A DNA stretch of 10,653 bases from Bacillota bacterium (GTDB lineage Bacteria > Bacillota > Clostridia > Lachnospirales > Lachnospiraceae). The position numbers and the translations under genes are program-made. The stretch is from positions 1 to 10,653 of the forward strand of contig JAEZHX010000105.1 in the NCBI GenBank assembly GCA_023436765.1, written 5' to 3'. Shown piece after piece: positions 7,735 to 10,653 of the stretch; positions within the stretch are counted from its first letter, which is position 1, and each line of letters opens with the position of its first letter. The notes beneath the pieces were generated by a model that searched no databases, was not told the origin of the DNA, and saw nothing but the letters and a program-made list of their open reading frames with translations.

Positions 7735-9099
7735 ATGTCTGTGGAAGACAAGGACAAAAAAGAGTACGAGTTTATTAAAGAACAAGTAATTCAAAAGAAG
7801 CGTAAAAAAGTACGGAAGTATCTGTATCCTTTTTTTATGACCTTATTTATGGCAATCCTGTTCGGCGTGGTTGCTGCTGTTACTTTTTGCCTTACGGAGC
7901 CAGGAATAAGCAGGATTTTACATAGAGAACAGGATGTAAAAACACCGATTACCTTTCCCACTGCTATTCCGAATAATGAAGGGAATGAGGGCAACGAAGT
8001 GACGCCTGACCCAACGCCTACACCGGAACCTATCCCGGAGGTTGAGAGCTCAACAAACGGACAGGCTCCTGACGATGATAAGAAGGAACAGGTAGTTATT
8101 AATAGGATTGAAGCAGATCTTAAGGATTATATCAACATGACTGATCAGGTGAAAGCTGTTGCAGCCAAGGCAAATAAATCCCTTGTAACGATTTCCAGTA
8201 TAGTGGAGGGGCAGGACTGGTTGGGTTATCCTACCGAGACTGTAATTGAAACCTCCGGGTTGATTATTTTCAATGATGGTACGGATTTAATTATTCTTGT
8301 TAGTTATGATCGGATCAGGAATGCAAACAGCATAAAAATGAAATTATCAGAGGCGGATTTAATCGAGGCCAAGCTCCTGGATTATGAGTTGGAGGTCAAT
8401 CTGGCTACGCTCTCGGTTAGCGTTAAGGATATTCCTCCGCTATATCTGAATAATAATATTACGGTTGCTACGCTTGGTGAATCCTATACGGTAACCGTAG
8501 GGAATCCGATTATAGCGCTGGGTAGTCCGAATGGTTATCCGAATTCCATAGATTTTGGAATAATTACCAGCAGAGGAAGTTCCATCAGTATAACTGATAA
8601 TAAATTAGATCTGTTCAATACGGATATAGTGGACAATGCCAATAGCGATGGTGTTATCATAAATATGTACGGTGAAGTAATCGGGATCATAACGAGAGCC
8701 CTGAGGGAAGGAATGAATGAGAACCTGAACACCGTAGTCGGGATTAGTAAGATCAAACCGATTATAGAACGTATGGCGAAAGCAAGCCCTAGGATCTATT
8801 GCGGAGTTGTTGCCAAAGATATGACCGAGGCGGCGAAGATAGAGAATGAGGTACTGAATGGTATCTATATTAATGAGGTTAGGGCCAATTCTCCGGCATT
8901 TGATGCTGGACTGCGGGGAGGGGATATCATCCTGATGGTGGATGACAGATCCATTATGAATACAAACAGCTTCTTTAATATCATATCCGGCTATGAAGCA
9001 GGAACAGAGTTAGAGTTTGATATTAAGAGAACTTCCGGAACAAGCAAGAGGGAGATGACCTTAATGGTGACTCTGGCTGAGAAGGAACAGGAAAAATAG
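7735..9099 (+). CDS. HtrA-like PDZ protein, probably catalytically inactive
   Basis: A 454-residue protein built like a Gram-positive HtrA: charged cytoplasmic N-terminus (1-30), one membrane anchor (about 31-53), a Gly/Asn/Glu then Pro/Thr-rich linker (about 70-115), a trypsin-like domain (about 138-345) and a C-terminal PDZ domain (about 353-450). Fold landmarks remain: TSGLII, VNLATLSV, IIALGSPNGYPNSIDFGIITSRGSS and MYGEVIGI. The catalytic triad does not. The position of the TNNHVV histidine is D192 (VSYDRI), the aspartate of DLAVL is N222, and GNSGG is ANSDG, where S304 survives but the glycine after it is D305; the loop is also one residue shorter. It is therefore likely a pseudoprotease that binds peptides or misfolded exported proteins. 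AAGGAG sits seven bases before the ATG. The transcript ends at a clear terminator, so it is probably monocistronic. Confidence 0.9.
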   Translation: MSVEDKDKKEYEFIKEQVIQKKRKKVRKYLYPFFMTLFMAILFGVVAAVTFCLTEPGISRILHREQDVKTPITFPTAIPNNEGNEGNEVTPDPTPTPEPIPEVESSTNGQAPDDDKKEQVVINRIEADLKDYINMTDQVKAVAAKANKSLVTISSIVEGQDWLGYPTETVIETSGLIIFNDGTDLIILVSYDRIRNANSIKMKLSEADLIEAKLLDYELEVNLATLSVSVKDIPPLYLNNNITVATLGESYTVTVGNPIIALGSPNGYPNSIDFGIITSRGSSISITDNKLDLFNTDIVDNANSDGVIINMYGEVIGIITRALREGMNENLNTVVGISKIKPIIERMAKASPRIYCGVVAKDMTEAAKIENEVLNGIYINEVRANSPAFDAGLRGGDIILMVDDRSIMNTNSFFNIISGYEAGTELEFDIKRTSGTSKREMTLMVTLAEKEQEK

Positions 9100-9106
9100 G
9101 AAATGC

Positions 9107-9145
9107 AACAGGCTGTACCGCGAAATGTATGGTACAGCCTGTTTT
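9107..9145 (+). terminator. Rho-independent terminator after the HtrA-like gene
   Basis: AACAGGCTGTACC (9107-9119) pairs perfectly over 13 bases with GGTACAGCCTGTT (9131-9143), with an 11-base loop, and is followed by a short T run. It begins seven bases after the stop codon at 9099. The U-tract is short, but the stem is long and GC-containing. Confidence 0.8.
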
Positions 9146-9213
9146 ATGCGCGAGGGCGAATGCAAAGCTTGCTTGTTTGTATGCGAGTGAAGGTAAGTTT
9201 CTTACAGAACTGC

Positions 9214-9242
9214 TTTATATATTGAATTAGGTAGGGTATAAT
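9214..9242 (+). promoter_or_regulatory. Possible promoter for the YhaM-type gene
   Basis: A perfect TATAAT at 9237-9242 lies 17 bases after TTTATA (9214-9219), a poor -35 box. Transcription would begin near 9249, leaving a leader of about 140 bases before the ATG at 9389. Its place after the terminator and before the gene is appropriate. Confidence 0.45.
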
Positions 9243-9388
9243 AAAGGATGTCGGACAAAGGGATGTACATAAACCGCAACCATAGGGAAGTACATTTGTA
9301 TAAGGCATTGAAAATAATTTTGGACATACCCAGCAGGATACATATGGTTCGGGTATTCGCAGGGGAAAATAGAAAGGGTAAGAATGTT

Positions 9389-10342
9389 ATGAAATATATT
9401 CAGGAGCTGCGCGAGGGAGATATGATTAGGAATGAGATCTATCTCTGTAAATCGAAACAGGTATTGACAGGTAAGAGCGGGAAAAACTATGTGTCCTTGG
9501 TACTTCAGGACAAGACCGGTACCATAGATTCAAAGATTTGGGACTTTAATAATGAGATTGGGCAGTATGAAGCGGTGGATTTCGTGCATATCGATGCACG
9601 TGTGACCAGCTTTCAGGATGCTTTGCAGCTGAATATCAGCCGGATCTATAAAGCCCGTGAGGGGGAATATTATCCGGAGGATTACTTCCCGGTAACTAGT
9701 AAGAGCATCGAGGGGATGTATACGGAGATCAAGGAAATCATCAGCGCCATTAAGGAACCGAACCTAAAAGCTTTGGCTGAGCATTTCTTTCTGCAGGATG
9801 CAGCATTTGTGAAGGATTTTAAGAATCATTCCGCTGCGAAGAGTGTACATCATAGCTTTGTCGGTGGACTGATCGAGCATACGCTTAGTGTCATCCGGCT
9901 TTGTGAGTATTTTGCAGCAAGCTATCCGATTATTAACCGGGATCTATTGGTCACAGCTGCTCTGTTCCATGATATTGGCAAGCTGGAGGAACTATCCTCC
10001 TTCCCTGAGAATGACTATACGGATGATGGACAGCTTCTGGGTCACATTTTCATCGGGGCAAATAAGGTGGACAATTATATTAAAACCCAGGGAAAATTCC
10101 CTGCGAAGCTGGCAAATGAATTGCTTCACTGTATCCTTGCCCATCATGGAGAGCTGGAATACGGTTCACCGAAGAAACCTGCGACGATAGAAGCTATGGC
10201 ACTTCATTTTGCTGATAATGCGGATGCCAAGCTTCAGACTATGACGGAGCTGCTTAACAGTGGAGACCCGAAAACGGAATGGATGGGTTATCAGAGGATG
10301 TTCGAATCAAATATCATGAGAAGTACCAAGGGAAAAGAATAA
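9389..10342 (+). CDS. yhaM: YhaM-type 3'-5' exoribonuclease (OB fold + HD domain)
   Basis: A 317-residue protein, close to the size of Bacillus subtilis YhaM (about 314). The N-terminal half is an OB-fold nucleic-acid-binding domain (about 12-90) with IYLCKSKQVLTGKSGKNYVSL followed by LQDKTGTIDSKIWD. The C-terminal half is an HD metal-dependent phosphohydrolase domain with HH 154-155, H164, the HD pair 194-195 in LFHDIGKLEE, H219 in GHIFIG, HH 252-253 in LAHHGELEYGS, and D276 in HFADNADA, all intact. In relatives this enzyme trims RNA 3' ends in the cytoplasm. The frame is open from 9248, but the start at 9389 is preferred: MKYIQELREGD matches the family N-terminus, AAAGGG lies ten bases upstream, and the upstream ATG abuts its purine run and lies at the likely transcription start. 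Confidence 0.93.
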   Translation: MKYIQELREGDMIRNEIYLCKSKQVLTGKSGKNYVSLVLQDKTGTIDSKIWDFNNEIGQYEAVDFVHIDARVTSFQDALQLNISRIYKAREGEYYPEDYFPVTSKSIEGMYTEIKEIISAIKEPNLKALAEHFFLQDAAFVKDFKNHSAAKSVHHSFVGGLIEHTLSVIRLCEYFAASYPIINRDLLVTAALFHDIGKLEELSSFPENDYTDDGQLLGHIFIGANKVDNYIKTQGKFPAKLANELLHCILAHHGELEYGSPKKPATIEAMALHFADNADAKLQTMTELLNSGDPKTEWMGYQRMFESNIMRSTKGKE

Positions 10343-10429
10343 GTGCATCATAGGGAAAAGAAATAAGAGATACAGTAATAGAGATAAATAGATAATGAGA
10401 TGGCGATAGACTTAAGACAGGCGGATGGT

Positions 10430-10653
10430 ATGATTAAGAAGAATGATCAGGTGGTTGTGACAATTGAAGATATCGGTGCAGACGGGGAAGGCATTGGCAA
10501 GCAGGAAGGCTATACCCTGTTCATTAAGGACACTGTGGTCGGGGATAAGGTTCTTGCTAAGGTGATGAAGACCGGTAAGACCTATGGTTATGCCAGACTG
10601 GTGGAGCTGATCGAACCCTCAGATTCCCGTGTCAGTCCCAGATGTCCGATTGC
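10430..10653 (+). CDS. rlmD: TrmA/RlmD-family 23S rRNA uracil-C5 methyltransferase, N-terminal fragment
   Basis: Only the first 74 codons are inside the window; the frame is open to the edge. Translation gives an N-terminal TRAM domain (about 1-60) with VVVTIEDIGADGEGIGKQEG, then FIKDTVVGDKV and YGYARLVELIEPS, and stops just after RCPI, where C72 should be the first of the cysteines that bind a 4Fe-4S cluster in this family. The family methylates uracil C5 in 23S rRNA (U1939, or U747 and U1939 in Bacillus RlmCD) using S-adenosylmethionine; the catalytic domain lies outside the window. The start is uncertain: ATG at 10430 fits the family N-terminus, while an in-frame ATG at 10400 adds ten residues; neither has a strong ribosome-binding site. 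It follows yhaM by about 87 bases with no terminator and is probably co-transcribed. Confidence 0.88.
   Translation, partial: MIKKNDQVVVTIEDIGADGEGIGKQEGYTLFIKDTVVGDKVLAKVMKTGKTYGYARLVELIEPSDSRVSPRCPI

Noticed and set aside
9888..10190. Plus-strand frame of 100 codons inside the YhaM gene
   Set aside because: It overlaps the HD-domain coding region in a different frame, and the HD motifs confirm the other frame.
1..10653. Search for a new defence, mobile or biosynthetic system
   Set aside because: All large frames are recognisable housekeeping, signalling or envelope genes apart from one small membrane protein. I saw no direct-repeat arrays, transposase, integrase, attachment site or toxin-antitoxin pair.

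Overview
The window looks like chromosomal housekeeping and envelope DNA from a low-to-mid GC Gram-positive Clostridia member, most likely a Lachnospiraceae relative. The evidence is the set of Firmicutes-type genes (MutS2 with a C-terminal Smr domain, a YhaM-type exoribonuclease, a membrane-anchored L,D-transpeptidase with repeated peptidoglycan-binding-like domains), strong purine-rich Shine-Dalgarno sequences and sigma-A-like promoters. The genus assignment is inference only. I see no phage, transposon, CRISPR, tRNA or rRNA.

Layout. Positions 1-4595 hold a leftward cluster read as mutS2, then an OmpR/PhoB-type response regulator, then its sensor histidine kinase. The gaps are 32 and 45 bases with no terminator, so one operon is likely. 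A 335-base divergent spacer (4596-4930) follows. It carries a long hairpin with an alternative overlapping pairing, lying upstream of a rightward gene for a small multi-pass membrane protein (4931-5443). That gene converges, with only 18 bases between the stops, on a leftward pair: a GNAT acetyltransferase (6961-7449) and an L,D-transpeptidase (5462-6886). From 7735 everything runs rightward: a membrane-anchored HtrA-like protein with a PDZ domain, a clear terminator, a YhaM-type OB/HD exoribonuclease, and the first 74 codons of a TrmA/RlmD-family 23S rRNA uracil methyltransferase cut by the window end.

How the genes relate. Three products act at the envelope (sensor kinase, L,D-transpeptidase, HtrA-like protein), and three act on nucleic acids or ribosomes (MutS2, YhaM, RlmD). 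Nothing in the sequence proves regulatory links between these groups. The most unusual item is the HtrA-like protein. It keeps the fold signature and the PDZ domain, but the positions aligned with the catalytic His and Asp are Asp and Asn, and the GNSGG motif is degraded to ANSDG, so it is probably a pseudoprotease. The second is the unassigned leader hairpin in front of the membrane protein. I did not find a convincing wholly new multi-gene system.
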